In this document: one piece after another, positions 1 to 9,100 of the stretch
Position numbering within the stretch: the stretch's first letter is position 1
Layout: each line of letters begins with the position of its first letter
Origin: Chitinophagaceae bacterium
Lineage (GTDB): Bacteria > Bacteroidota > Bacteroidia > Chitinophagales > Chitinophagaceae
Reading direction: 5' to 3'
DNA length: 64,000 nucleotides
Assembly: GCA_023957155.1 (NCBI GenBank)
Contig: JAMLHK010000011.1
Coordinates: 1 to 64,000, forward strand
Notes under the pieces: model-generated
What the model saw: only the letters and a program-made list of their open reading frames with translations
Databases searched by the model: none
Told to the model about the DNA's origin: nothing
Position numbers and translations under genes: made by a program

Positions 1-155
1 TCCTCACAGGGATAATTATCTTCATCTACTGTTTCCGGCAAAGAAACTGTTCTTTCAAAAACCACTTCATAATCTTCGTTAAAAAGAAATAATTTCTTAT
101 TGGTTTTTCCAACGTCGTAGATTGCAATTACCGGGGCATTATGATTATTTTGCAT
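1..155 (-). CDS. FGGY-family carbohydrate kinase, N-terminal fragment
   Basis: Reading the minus strand from the ATG at 155 gives an open frame that runs off the left edge of the window (51 codons visible). It contains IAIYDVGKTNKKLFLF, the first ATP-binding motif of FGGY sugar kinases (D-x-G-x-T-N/S), followed by an acidic stretch (ETVDEDNYPCE) that I associate with the FGGY kinase clustered with rhamnose genes in Bacteroidota. These enzymes phosphorylate a ketose or related sugar with ATP in the cytoplasm. The substrate cannot be told from this fragment. The gene is complete only beyond base 1, so length and the C-terminal catalytic domain cannot be checked. It is separated from the RHS locus by about 700 gene-free bases. 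Confidence 0.75.
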   Translation of the reverse strand, partial: MQNNHNAPVIAIYDVGKTNKKLFLFNEDYEVVFERTVSLPETVDEDNYPCE

Positions 156-859
156 AATATAAAGATAGGGGGTGACCGCTTAACTTCAAAACATAGTGAG
201 AACCCTGAGATACCTCCATACTGTCTGTGTTTGCAGTTTCAGGCTGATCCCCGGGGTTTTAGTTATTTTCAGCGATTTCCCTGCCCGAAAATAATACGCC
301 CTGGGAGCAGGAAGGAGCACGTTTGGCACGACACAAAGCATCGCTACCAAACCTGCCAGTGGGGGAAGCCATCTTACGCAAGGTCCCGTGCCGGAGACGT
401 TGCTTGGAAGAAGATGGTGTTGGAAAGCAAATTATTATGTACTTAGCTTCCGTGCTACTATTAAGCCCGGTTGCGTCGCACTCTTGTACTGCAGCAAGGC
501 TATTCAGCTTTTTTCTCCGCAGTCTCAACTCCGTGCCTTTTGTGCGTGAGCTGGACTCTGCGGGGTATACTCATCATCTCTCTTTTGTTTACCTTACTTC
601 TTTTATATATGGCAGCAGTTTTTAATTACAACCTATGATTCTCCGCCTACCGCAGCGTCGCCCGCCAACACTCAGGCTATTCACGGGCAGACACTGCGGA
701 GAACTCCCACTCTGCGAAGAAGGAAACGCACAGGCAACAGGTCAGCTATCACACAATAGCAGCGCTACAGACCTGCGCCAGGATGTAGGTTTTGCTTCTG
801 ATATCATTTCTTTCATGGTTTCTATTTGATGCCTATAACGGCACACGGAGATCGGAAAA
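156..859. other. gene-free stretch of about 700 bases, possible repeated sequence
   Basis: No open frame here has a recognisable protein family, signal peptide or plausible coding pattern. Several short overlapping frames exist on both strands at 141-830, as expected of non-coding sequence. The base composition is less AT-rich than the neighbouring immunity gene. The stretch lies downstream of the last gene of the RHS locus, a position where remnants of displaced RHS tips and immunity genes are often found, but I could not identify any. Confidence 0.4.
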
Positions 860-1303
860 CTATTCTAATGGAAATACTAAAGGATACTTAGGTGATACTA
901 ATGAGTTGATTTTAGGAAACTCTTTCCCTAGATGTATTAACTCCTTTTTTGAAATTGGACAATACTCCCATACAAAGTTGTCATCGTATGTCCTATCAAT
1001 ATCAAACCAGTAAAATATCTTTTCATGCCTCAATATTTTATTAATCTTCCTCAGGCTATCTATCATCCGCATGTTAATTTCATTTTCAATCTGCCATATT
1101 GATGTATCGTCATCATTTAGCCAATTATTATACTTTTGGGCATATTCATTCTGCCACTTAGATACATCAATATATTGAAGAAGTTTTAAATGCAATTTGG
1201 ATTCAATTGTAAGTGGAATCTCGTCTTTCATGTTAAACAGAAGTTCTTCTTGATTGGGAAGCCACATTACTTTGATAAGTTCTTTATTTTTTAAATCTGC
1301 CAT
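860..1303 (-). CDS. putative immunity protein for the adjacent RHS toxin tip
   Basis: A 147-residue cytoplasmic-type protein with no signal peptide and no family that I recognise. It is rich in Trp, Asp, Lys and Asn and strongly AT-rich in codon use compared with the RHS core. Its start codon lies inside the last codons of the RHS gene (20-base overlap, other frame), so it is almost certainly co-translated with it. A small unrelated gene directly after the variable C-terminal end of an RHS protein is the classical position for a cognate immunity protein, which binds the toxin tip and protects the producer. The function is inferred only from position and composition. The alternative is an unrelated hypothetical protein. 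Confidence 0.6.
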   Translation of the reverse strand: MADLKNKELIKVMWLPNQEELLFNMKDEIPLTIESKLHLKLLQYIDVSKWQNEYAQKYNNWLNDDDTSIWQIENEINMRMIDSLRKINKILRHEKIFYWFDIDRTYDDNFVWEYCPISKKELIHLGKEFPKINSLVSPKYPLVFPLE

Positions 1304-4300
1304 CTTTTAATAGTTTTAGTGCCTTTTTTGCTCCTTCTTGACCCTGTTTCGCAGCTTTTTCAATTTCACCTAATGTTTTGCCTCGATATTGATCAGGAAA
1401 CTCTGAATTAATTGATCCTTTTCTATCCTTTGAAATTATATCTTGGGCAGTACGGTCCTTCTCTGAAGCAAAGAGATGAGGAGGTGCGACCACTGGTCGT
1501 GGTTGATAATTAGTATTATCTCGGGCTGCATAGGGAGATGGAAGACTATATCCCACACCATGTGGATCGCTTAAAAGAACTTGAATAGTGTAATAACCCA
1601 GAACAAAAGCTCCTGCAACTACAACAACTGGGTAAGCTTCTGGATTCGATCCAACAATTAATGCGGCTGCTGTCATAGAACCGGTATTTGAGGAACTCGA
1701 AGTAGATGAAGGTCCCAAATCTGGAATCATTTGAGGCCGTGCAGACGCCATTCCTTCATCAGAATACATTTTGGGCTTCTCGATCAACTTTGAGGTAATC
1801 ACAACTTCTTCTAAAACTATGGCGTTCGATGGTGTCGTGGAAAGTGAGTGTCCAGTAGAATCTGCAAATAACCCTAACGGATCATTAAAAAGTACTGGAT
1901 TGTTATTCGCAAATACATACGGACTCATATTAAAGGTTTCATCAGCTAACTCATCAATTTGATTAAATCGTCCAATTTGTGGGTCATAGCTTCTGAAAGT
2001 CGTTTCATACCACTCTAATCCTGAACCACTACTAAACTCTTTATTGGCTAACTCCGTTCCATCATTAAATTTATACTTATTTTCCGGTATGCCATTTAAA
2101 GCCTTTGATGATATCCCTGCCATTGTCAGTCCGAACGGATAATAATGACTTTCCTCCAGTATAGCCCCCCTGGTATGCGTTACCTGCAAATTATCAAAGA
2201 ACACACTTATGTTCGGCGTTTCATTGCTGACATATACATAAAGATAACCATTTTTGGTAACCGGAAGTCCTGATTTAACATGTACTTTTAATTCCTCATT
2301 ATCTCCTGCCTGCTCAAAACCTCCGTCATAATACCTGAACTGCTCATCAAAGAGTATCCAGTTAATATAGGCTTTGGGCTTATTGCTATTATACGTTTGG
2401 CTATATAGAAAATCGGTAGCCTGCGGAATCAGTACACCCGAGGTTTGCAGCTCTGAAGCTATGCCGGCTCCATGTGTGGAGGCTGCCACTCCACCCACAC
2501 CGCTGATCAGTGCTGCCACCAGGTCTGTTAACGGACTTACCGGGTTGTCGGGTGTTGTTGCATTCAGACTGTACCAGCTGCTAACTCTTATATTAAACCG
2601 GTCGCCAGACATTACCTTTAACGTTATAGACGGACCTATCTTTCGGCTCCCTGTCTCAGCTCTTACTTTGGCTACCTTGTTATTGGGATTGGTGTAGCCG
2701 TCGGTGGGATAACCGAAAGGCTTATCTTCTCTTGTTTCCGGCAGGTTAGCATACAAAGATTCTTCCACCTCCGACTGTGCAGTTTCCATGCTGGCAGGAG
2801 GATACGCATCAACCCTCTGCTCTTCGGTAAGCACCATCCGCACATTGCCCAGATGGTCTTTGATAAAATAGTCGTAATACAAAGTATCCATGCCGGGTTT
2901 AAAACGGACCCTTCCTTCCTCATGGGCCGTAAACTGTAAGGTATCATTTACAAATACCGTTCCGCCAAGGTACAGCGTGGTAACGGTCCGGGCTCCCTCC
3001 GTTGTTATCTTTTGCAGCTTGTTCCCCGCTGCATCATATACATACTTTACACTGCCTTTTCCCATAACCGCAACGCTGTCCGGCAGGTTCAGGTAATTGT
3101 AACGGATATCACTGATGTCTTTGTTCCGGTCTGTTACTAAGTTGCCGTTGCCGTCATAGCTGTAATCGGTGGCCGCTGTGGTTTTGTTGTTGCCGAGCGC
3201 CGTCATGTAGGCTTCGGAGCTGCGAAAATCACCCAGCCCGCCCGCCGTATCATTTTCCCGGTCTATTACATTCAGCAGCTTACCGGAATACGGAATGTAG
3301 GTATACAGCAGGCTGTCTATAGTGGCGCTGCCACCCGATTTCCAGCCTTTCTGGGTCATGGTCAATATATTGCCGTTGGCATCATAGCTTAAGCCGCTTA
3401 CACTAAAGTCTATTCCCGCATCCTTTGAAAAACTATTTGCGTTCAGCTGGTTAAAGTCTGCGCCCGTCAGCCTGTTCACCCCGTCATAAGTAAAATCATA
3501 TTTACGCAGCATATTATCCCCGCTGCTCCGCCATAACATGCCCGTAATATTGCCGTTGTACTGCCGGGCAGCATAAAAATTATTCGTATTATTAATGGTA
3601 ATAGTATCCTTATCATATCCCAGATCAAAGCCAAACCGGTTGCCGGTGCTGGTAGTATCCTTTACATAATCGCGGTTCATACCAAGCATCCAGCCCCGAA
3701 TGTTATAGTCATAAGTCAGGGAATCCAGCACCGAAGCGCCTAACTTTTTCTTCTTTAGCTGCCCCAGCGCATTGTACTCATTTTTTACCACCGGGGTAAA
3801 GCTGTCGGGCATGCTATTGCCATTTACATTCGTATTCTTTACTTTTTTATCTACCTGTACCACCCGCATCAGGCTGTCGAGGGTTATTTGCGTTACGGTT
3901 ACCGTAGTTTGTGCGGCTGCGCCCGCCTTTTCCTGCTCCTGTATAATAACCAGCGGCTGCCCCGTCCAGCTGTATTGTGTAGTGGCAACATCGGTTCCGC
4001 CGGTTATATTGGTGCTTTGCACCTGTATTATCCGCCCTTTATTATCATAAAGATGCACTGCATATAAAAAGCCGCCGGAAGGAAGCACTTTTGTTTTTGT
4101 TCCCGTTACCAGCCCCCGGGTAGCATTGCTTTGTGCTACCGGCTGCGGATAAGGCCATATACTGTCGGATGCCGCAAGTAAACAATTATCATAAGCTGTG
4201 CTTACCGTATTGCTGAGCGGGTTGCCCTGTCCCGAACGCCAGGAATAATCATCATAAAAGGTTTGGGTAAGCGTATCTATGGCGTATACGCCCGGCTTAG

Positions 4301-5495
4301 GATACAGGATGCTGGTATCGGCACGGACACGATGGTACAGGGAATTATTGTAATTGCTGTTATCTGTTATCAGCCCCGTAGCTACCGGGCGGTTCAGGTC
4401 GTCATACTTTGTATAAAGCCATTGATGCGCTGCTCTCCTTGCCGAATCCTGTGTCATCACCAACCGGTCCCGGGCATCATAGATCATATACACCGTTCCC
4501 GCACCGGGTACTTTTTTCATGATCATCCGGCTACGATGATCATATTCATAGCGGAAACACTGCTCTTCCTCCAGCTCCGGGGGGGAGCTGTCGAATGTCC
4601 AGTCATTTTGGGCAAGCACTTCCACACCATAGGGCTGAATAACACAGCGCAGCTTACTCAGGCTATCATACACATAATAGGTATTCAGCCAGCCGGCATG
4701 ACCGGTTCCGGTATCGGCACCCGCAGTCAGTTGCACCTTTTTTAATACCGCCTTCCCTTCCTTGTCCTTAAATTCAAGGACCTGCTTACCATGCTCATCA
4801 ACGGTTATATTTTTATACAACTGTCCGGCTGTGTATATCCCGGGTGTGAAACAGGCGCCAAAGCTGCCCGGCACATCCGTTACTTTCCAGATGCGGACTG
4901 AATCGGCAAGCGTATTGATCCGGTATTTTATTTTAACGGAGCGGCGATCGCTTTCAGCGCTTTGCCAGGATGTACCTGCCCAGCTGTTACCCGGTGCAAA
5001 ACTTTCCGATACCCGGTTCAGCGGCGAAGCTTCATAATGGGTCTGGGCGTAATACCAGCGCTCATCACTGAACATCTTTTTATTGAATGCGGAATCTGCC
5101 CAGAAGGCGTTAAGCTTAAAAAGACCATCACTGCTGTCTGAGGCAAAAGGCAGGTATTGGTATACTTCACGGCCGAACTCATCGTATATTACCGGGCTGA
5201 CCAGGTCAGCAGCACTGCTGCCCGTTACCATCGAACCCTGTTTCACCACGGTTTGCAGCAGCCTGCCTAATCCGTCAAAGTATCGGGTGGTTTGCTGCGC
5301 ATCGCGCAGAGGGCAGTCTATAAGATCATTAGCATCCTGTACCGGCGCTTTGGTATCCCAGCTGCGAATAAAGCTGACCGGCAGGTTTTCATCGTACTCC
5401 GGCGGGACCTCCGCCGGCGTTTGTCCTGTAACGGTAGCCGAATAAAGCATAACCAGCAGGAACGGGATGTTAAGAGAAATACGGCTTCTTTTCAT
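1284..5495 (-). CDS. RHS/YD-repeat protein with DUF6443-like N-terminus and variable C-terminal tip (putative polymorphic toxin)
   Basis: About 1403 residues when started at the Met that opens a clear signal peptide (MKRSRISLNIPFLLVMLY, cleaved near TGQ); an in-frame Met 14 codons upstream would bury it. The N-terminal third resembles DUF6443 (TTRYFDGLGRLLQTVVKQGS). YD repeats follow (YDGVNRLTG, YDANGNILTMTQ, YDGNGNLVTD, YDAAGNKLQK). The RHS core ends in the conserved GLEWYETTFRSYDPQIGRF and a DPLGL motif near 1880. After that come about 190 non-conserved residues with one hydrophobic segment and a basic tip (KDRKGSINSEFP, then a Lys-rich end). This layout is that of Bacteroidota RHS shells carrying a small toxin. 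The toxin family is not identified; its small basic character would fit a nuclease. A GPx-like gene lies just upstream and the probable immunity gene overlaps the end. Confidence 0.85.
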   Translation of the reverse strand: MKRSRISLNIPFLLVMLYSATVTGQTPAEVPPEYDENLPVSFIRSWDTKAPVQDANDLIDCPLRDAQQTTRYFDGLGRLLQTVVKQGSMVTGSSAADLVSPVIYDEFGREVYQYLPFASDSSDGLFKLNAFWADSAFNKKMFSDERWYYAQTHYEASPLNRVSESFAPGNSWAGTSWQSAESDRRSVKIKYRINTLADSVRIWKVTDVPGSFGACFTPGIYTAGQLYKNITVDEHGKQVLEFKDKEGKAVLKKVQLTAGADTGTGHAGWLNTYYVYDSLSKLRCVIQPYGVEVLAQNDWTFDSSPPELEEEQCFRYEYDHRSRMIMKKVPGAGTVYMIYDARDRLVMTQDSARRAAHQWLYTKYDDLNRPVATGLITDNSNYNNSLYHRVRADTSILYPKPGVYAIDTLTQTFYDDYSWRSGQGNPLSNTVSTAYDNCLLAASDSIWPYPQPVAQSNATRGLVTGTKTKVLPSGGFLYAVHLYDNKGRIIQVQSTNITGGTDVATTQYSWTGQPLVIIQEQEKAGAAAQTTVTVTQITLDSLMRVVQVDKKVKNTNVNGNSMPDSFTPVVKNEYNALGQLKKKKLGASVLDSLTYDYNIRGWMLGMNRDYVKDTTSTGNRFGFDLGYDKDTITINNTNNFYAARQYNGNITGMLWRSSGDNMLRKYDFTYDGVNRLTGADFNQLNANSFSKDAGIDFSVSGLSYDANGNILTMTQKGWKSGGSATIDSLLYTYIPYSGKLLNVIDRENDTAGGLGDFRSSEAYMTALGNNKTTAATDYSYDGNGNLVTDRNKDISDIRYNYLNLPDSVAVMGKGSVKYVYDAAGNKLQKITTEGARTVTTLYLGGTVFVNDTLQFTAHEEGRVRFKPGMDTLYYDYFIKDHLGNVRMVLTEEQRVDAYPPASMETAQSEVEESLYANLPETREDKPFGYPTDGYTNPNNKVAKVRAETGSRKIGPSITLKVMSGDRFNIRVSSWYSLNATTPDNPVSPLTDLVAALISGVGGVAASTHGAGIASELQTSGVLIPQATDFLYSQTYNSNKPKAYINWILFDEQFRYYDGGFEQAGDNEELKVHVKSGLPVTKNGYLYVYVSNETPNISVFFDNLQVTHTRGAILEESHYYPFGLTMAGISSKALNGIPENKYKFNDGTELANKEFSSGSGLEWYETTFRSYDPQIGRFNQIDELADETFNMSPYVFANNNPVLFNDPLGLFADSTGHSLSTTPSNAIVLEEVVITSKLIEKPKMYSDEGMASARPQMIPDLGPSSTSSSSNTGSMTAAALIVGSNPEAYPVVVVAGAFVLGYYTIQVLLSDPHGVGYSLPSPYAARDNTNYQPRPVVAPPHLFASEKDRTAQDIISKDRKGSINSEFPDQYRGKTLGEIEKAAKQGQEGAKKALKLLKDGRFKK

Positions 5496-5523
5496 GGCTG
5501 AAGGTATATGGCGGTTTAAAGAA

Positions 5524-6078
5524 TTAATGATCCACAACTTTACTGTCTAAGATGTGCTGCAGCAGGCTTTGCTCCACGCTGCCGCTGCGTTTCAGCACAG
5601 CGAACAGTCTTCCCGTTTCGCTGATCGCAAACAGGTAGCCGCCCTCCTTTATATCATGGTTAAAATGCCGGTTCTCTTTTTCGTCGGTTACCCACCGCAG
5701 CAGCGGATGCTGCGCTGTTCCGCTGGCTTTTTTGCCCGCCGAAACTGCTGAAACCTCGTAGCTCCCCCCTGTTCCCTGCCACCGGCTGGCATCAACAGCT
5801 TTGGCAGCGCTGCTCGCATCATTTACGGGAATAACAATTACCTTAAGCCGGTCCCGGTACTTTTTCTGCAGCTCATCCAACTGGGTGAGCAGCGGTGTAT
5901 CCGGGTTACGGGCATCGCACACCGCCACCAGCACTTTCTTACCCTGGCAGGCAACCAGGTTAACCGAGCTACCCGAATCGCTCAGCGCAACAGATAACCG
6001 GTACAAAGAGCTGGCCTCCTGACCCGTAACAATGGATGCAGAAAAGACACATAAAATAATTTGAAGTAAGATTTTCAT
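5524..6078 (-). CDS. secreted glutathione-peroxidase-like protein lacking the catalytic Cys
   Basis: 184 residues with a signal peptide (MKILLQIILCVFSASIVTGQ). The core follows the GPx/thioredoxin fold: a central strand (KKVLVAVCDARNPDTPLL), a helix (LDELQKKYRDRLKVIVIP), then QHPLLRWVTDEKENRHFN and a final GYLFAISETGRLFAVL, which match the GPx motifs around the W-containing loop and the last strands. When the 'TP' of the active-site loop and the following helix are aligned, the position of the selenocysteine/cysteine holds Asn, so peroxidase chemistry is unlikely; one nearby Cys (VAVCD) remains. The gene sits between the two giant RHS-type genes, and its end is 28 bases from the likely start of the toxin RHS gene, suggesting a chaperone-like or accessory role in the same operon. 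That role is inference. Confidence 0.65.
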   Translation of the reverse strand: MKILLQIILCVFSASIVTGQEASSLYRLSVALSDSGSSVNLVACQGKKVLVAVCDARNPDTPLLTQLDELQKKYRDRLKVIVIPVNDASSAAKAVDASRWQGTGGSYEVSAVSAGKKASGTAQHPLLRWVTDEKENRHFNHDIKEGGYLFAISETGRLFAVLKRSGSVEQSLLQHILDSKVVDH

Positions 6079-6155
6079 AACTTATTGCTGTTTAGTTTTT
6101 ATTTAATAGGCTATCACCGTTGTGGTAGGCATCAGCAGGGGGATATTGTTCACCA

Positions 6156-9100
6156 CTAAGTCGGTATCCGGTATGCTTTGTACATAGCTCTCATGCTATA
6201 ATAGTCCGTTGCCCCGTTGGTATGCATCGTTACATTGTAGTACCCCGCCGGAACGCTGCCTGCTGTACCCTGCGTGGTGTTCTTGTTCAGGGAGAAGGTA
6301 TACACCACGGACGTTGAAACATTGGTGAGCGTAAGGGTAACCTTCTTTGACAGGCTGTTCGTATACACAATCGTTGTATTGGAGGGTCCCTGGGGAGTAC
6401 AAAGACCGTTGGCATTGGCATAAGCCTGGCCCGCAGATGCGGTTTGGGCAATAGCCTGGGTATTGGCATCTGCCTGGGAGATCAACGAAGTATATACACC
6501 GGCAGCTACCACATACACTACCGATGTAGGATTATACCCCGAAGGACAGTTATTGCGCGTATAGGTAACGTTCTGTGTTGTATTTTCATAAGCCGCAGCG
6601 TATATGGTAAATGTACTGGTGATGCTTACATTGGTATAAGTAACGATGCTGCCGGTTTTTAATTCACCATTCAGGCTGAATACCATATTGTACCCTGTTT
6701 TAGACTCTATGGTAATATCGTAGGTACCCCAGTTGACATTCTTCGAGTAAGTCTCTCCCGGATCTAAGGAAACATTGTTGAAGTGGGTGGTACTGGCTGT
6801 TCCCCCCTGAGCTATAAAATCTACATAAAAGTGCTCGTTACCTTCGGCCCCTACGTTTTTGAGTGTAACCGGTAACTGAATGATCGTACAGGTGCCATTG
6901 GCATTGGCATAAGCCTGTCCGTTGGTATTGATATCGGTCTGCGCCTGTTGATCTGCATCTTCCTGGCTGATCAACGAAGTATATTGGCCTTGTGCAACGG
7001 AATAAACAACCGGTACCCCTTGTTTTCCTGCAACACAGTTATTTCGTTTAAAAGACTTCGACATTGCCGTACTTTTATAAATCATACTGCAATCCACGAT
7101 CTTACCGGCATAGTTATAACAGTATCGTTTAAGGATATTCTTATCCTCGTCCCTCACCATGGCCAACCTGCCAAAGCCATCATACTCATAGTAAGTGATA
7201 CGATTATTAATATCGCACTGACTCGATATGCCGACCATTGGCTCATAGGTATAGGTGGTCATTTGTGCGGTGGAGGGATAAAAACGCAGCTCATCTATCT
7301 GCCCTGTCAGGTTAATGGTATATGTTGAGTCATTAACCGATACGGCAGATTGCTGGTAATTCCACACGGAGGCATTTTTTTTCCAATAGGTTAAAAGGTA
7401 TGTTCCCGGTGTGAGCCCGGACAGCACTTTTTTATATGTTCCCGCGTAACTCCGGCTCCCGGTTTTAGCGCCGCCCGTAATAATGCTGTCCCCGGCTTCC
7501 TCAAAGGAAGTATGAAAAATATCTTTAACCGGTGCATTAACTACTGAGGCTATCGGATACTGGCCATTATAGCCCCAGATATAAGATCCCTTAATATTAT
7601 CCGTTTTTTGCTGTTCGAGAAGATTTCCATCAGCACCAAAGTGGTTGTAATAGAGCTGTGGTTTATACCCCGGATGAAAGGAAGGTTGCCCGTCAGACAA
7701 AAAAGATGATTTAGTAGTATCGCTGAGAGGAGTGGTTGTTTCTAAACCATAAATAACATCTGGCTTAAAGAACCGGTTGTTAAATTTCGCGTAGCTTGTA
7801 AAGCTACCCGATAGTAATTTCAAATTGTCGCCATCTTGCAATATGGACTGTTGTTCAATTACGGGGGAAACAATATGCCTGTCTCTCATCTCCTCTATAA
7901 AAGGATTACCCCCGCTTACGATATAATCATTTGGTCTTTTGAATAAGGTAACTAATGTATCACCCCTGCTGTTAACGAATATTTGTTTTGTAGGAAGACG
8001 ATGCTTATTATTATCATAGAAATACTTCTTTTCTGTCTGCATTAATCCACTATCATCATAAATAGTTTCCTTCTCTTCATTTAGAACAATCCAATAGGAG
8101 TAGTGCTCATAAAATATTCCGTCATATATATTTATTTGGTAAAATATAAAAGGCAAACCAAATATTTTCACTCCAACAATGGTGTCTTGCCCCTTATTCA
8201 GGTAAGAATATGTTACTTTCTTTAATAAACCTCCAAGATTGTTATAAACCAAAACAGAGTCTAATTTTCCGTTCAAAGGATCTCCAAGAATTGGCACTCC
8301 CGGAAAATTCACCTGGGGGGGAAACTCACCGTAACAATGGTAAAAATATTCAGTCTTCCCATTTTCTCCATTTTCCCCATCAAGCTCAGTAATTCTTTTA
8401 TAACCAACGATCCCTGAAGCGGAGTTTAAGCTGGACGGAAAAATATTTTGAGCGGATATCTGATAAAGATCCATCGGATAATTACACTCCATTGTCCCGT
8501 AAATCCAAGCCCTAAAATCATATTTGGGTGTATTTAATAAAATTCCGGAAACACTGCTGTCCCTGTTACTGTATATATATTTTTTTACGCTTTCCTTTCC
8601 CAGGCTATCCGTACTCCTTATTGACTTAATTCTAATTCCCCCTCCTTTTCTTGTATTTACCTCAATCCATTCGAGCCATGACACTTTCAGCTTGTAATTC
8701 CATGTTGTTGAAGACGAAACCGAAAGTCTGTATTTCCCGGGAGGAAGATCTCGGCTATCCAGGTGGGTACCCACTAATTCGTGAATGTGATCTGTTAAAT
8801 AGGAATACACGGTATCTGTTACATTGCCTGCTTCATTTAATGATTTAATTTGGACAAACACCGTTCCTCCCTGGCCCGAATCGGGCAGGTTGCCGTAGAC
8901 CGTATCAATATTTTCATACATACATTCAATTTTAATCGGGATATGTGAAAGACCCGCAATAGGGAGAACAGTAAAATCAACTTCCCGGTACGGTTCATAA
9001 GCCGGGTTTTGAGGATTATTGTATGCCATGGTATCTTTATGCAATGTTTTATGAGCCATATCACCCAAAAGGGTACCAAACTCATGCAGCTCATATTCAA

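Noticed and set aside
259-528. Minus-strand 89-codon frame in the gap before the RHS locus
   Set aside because: No recognisable family; overlaps other short frames on both strands; kept only as part of a gene-free stretch.
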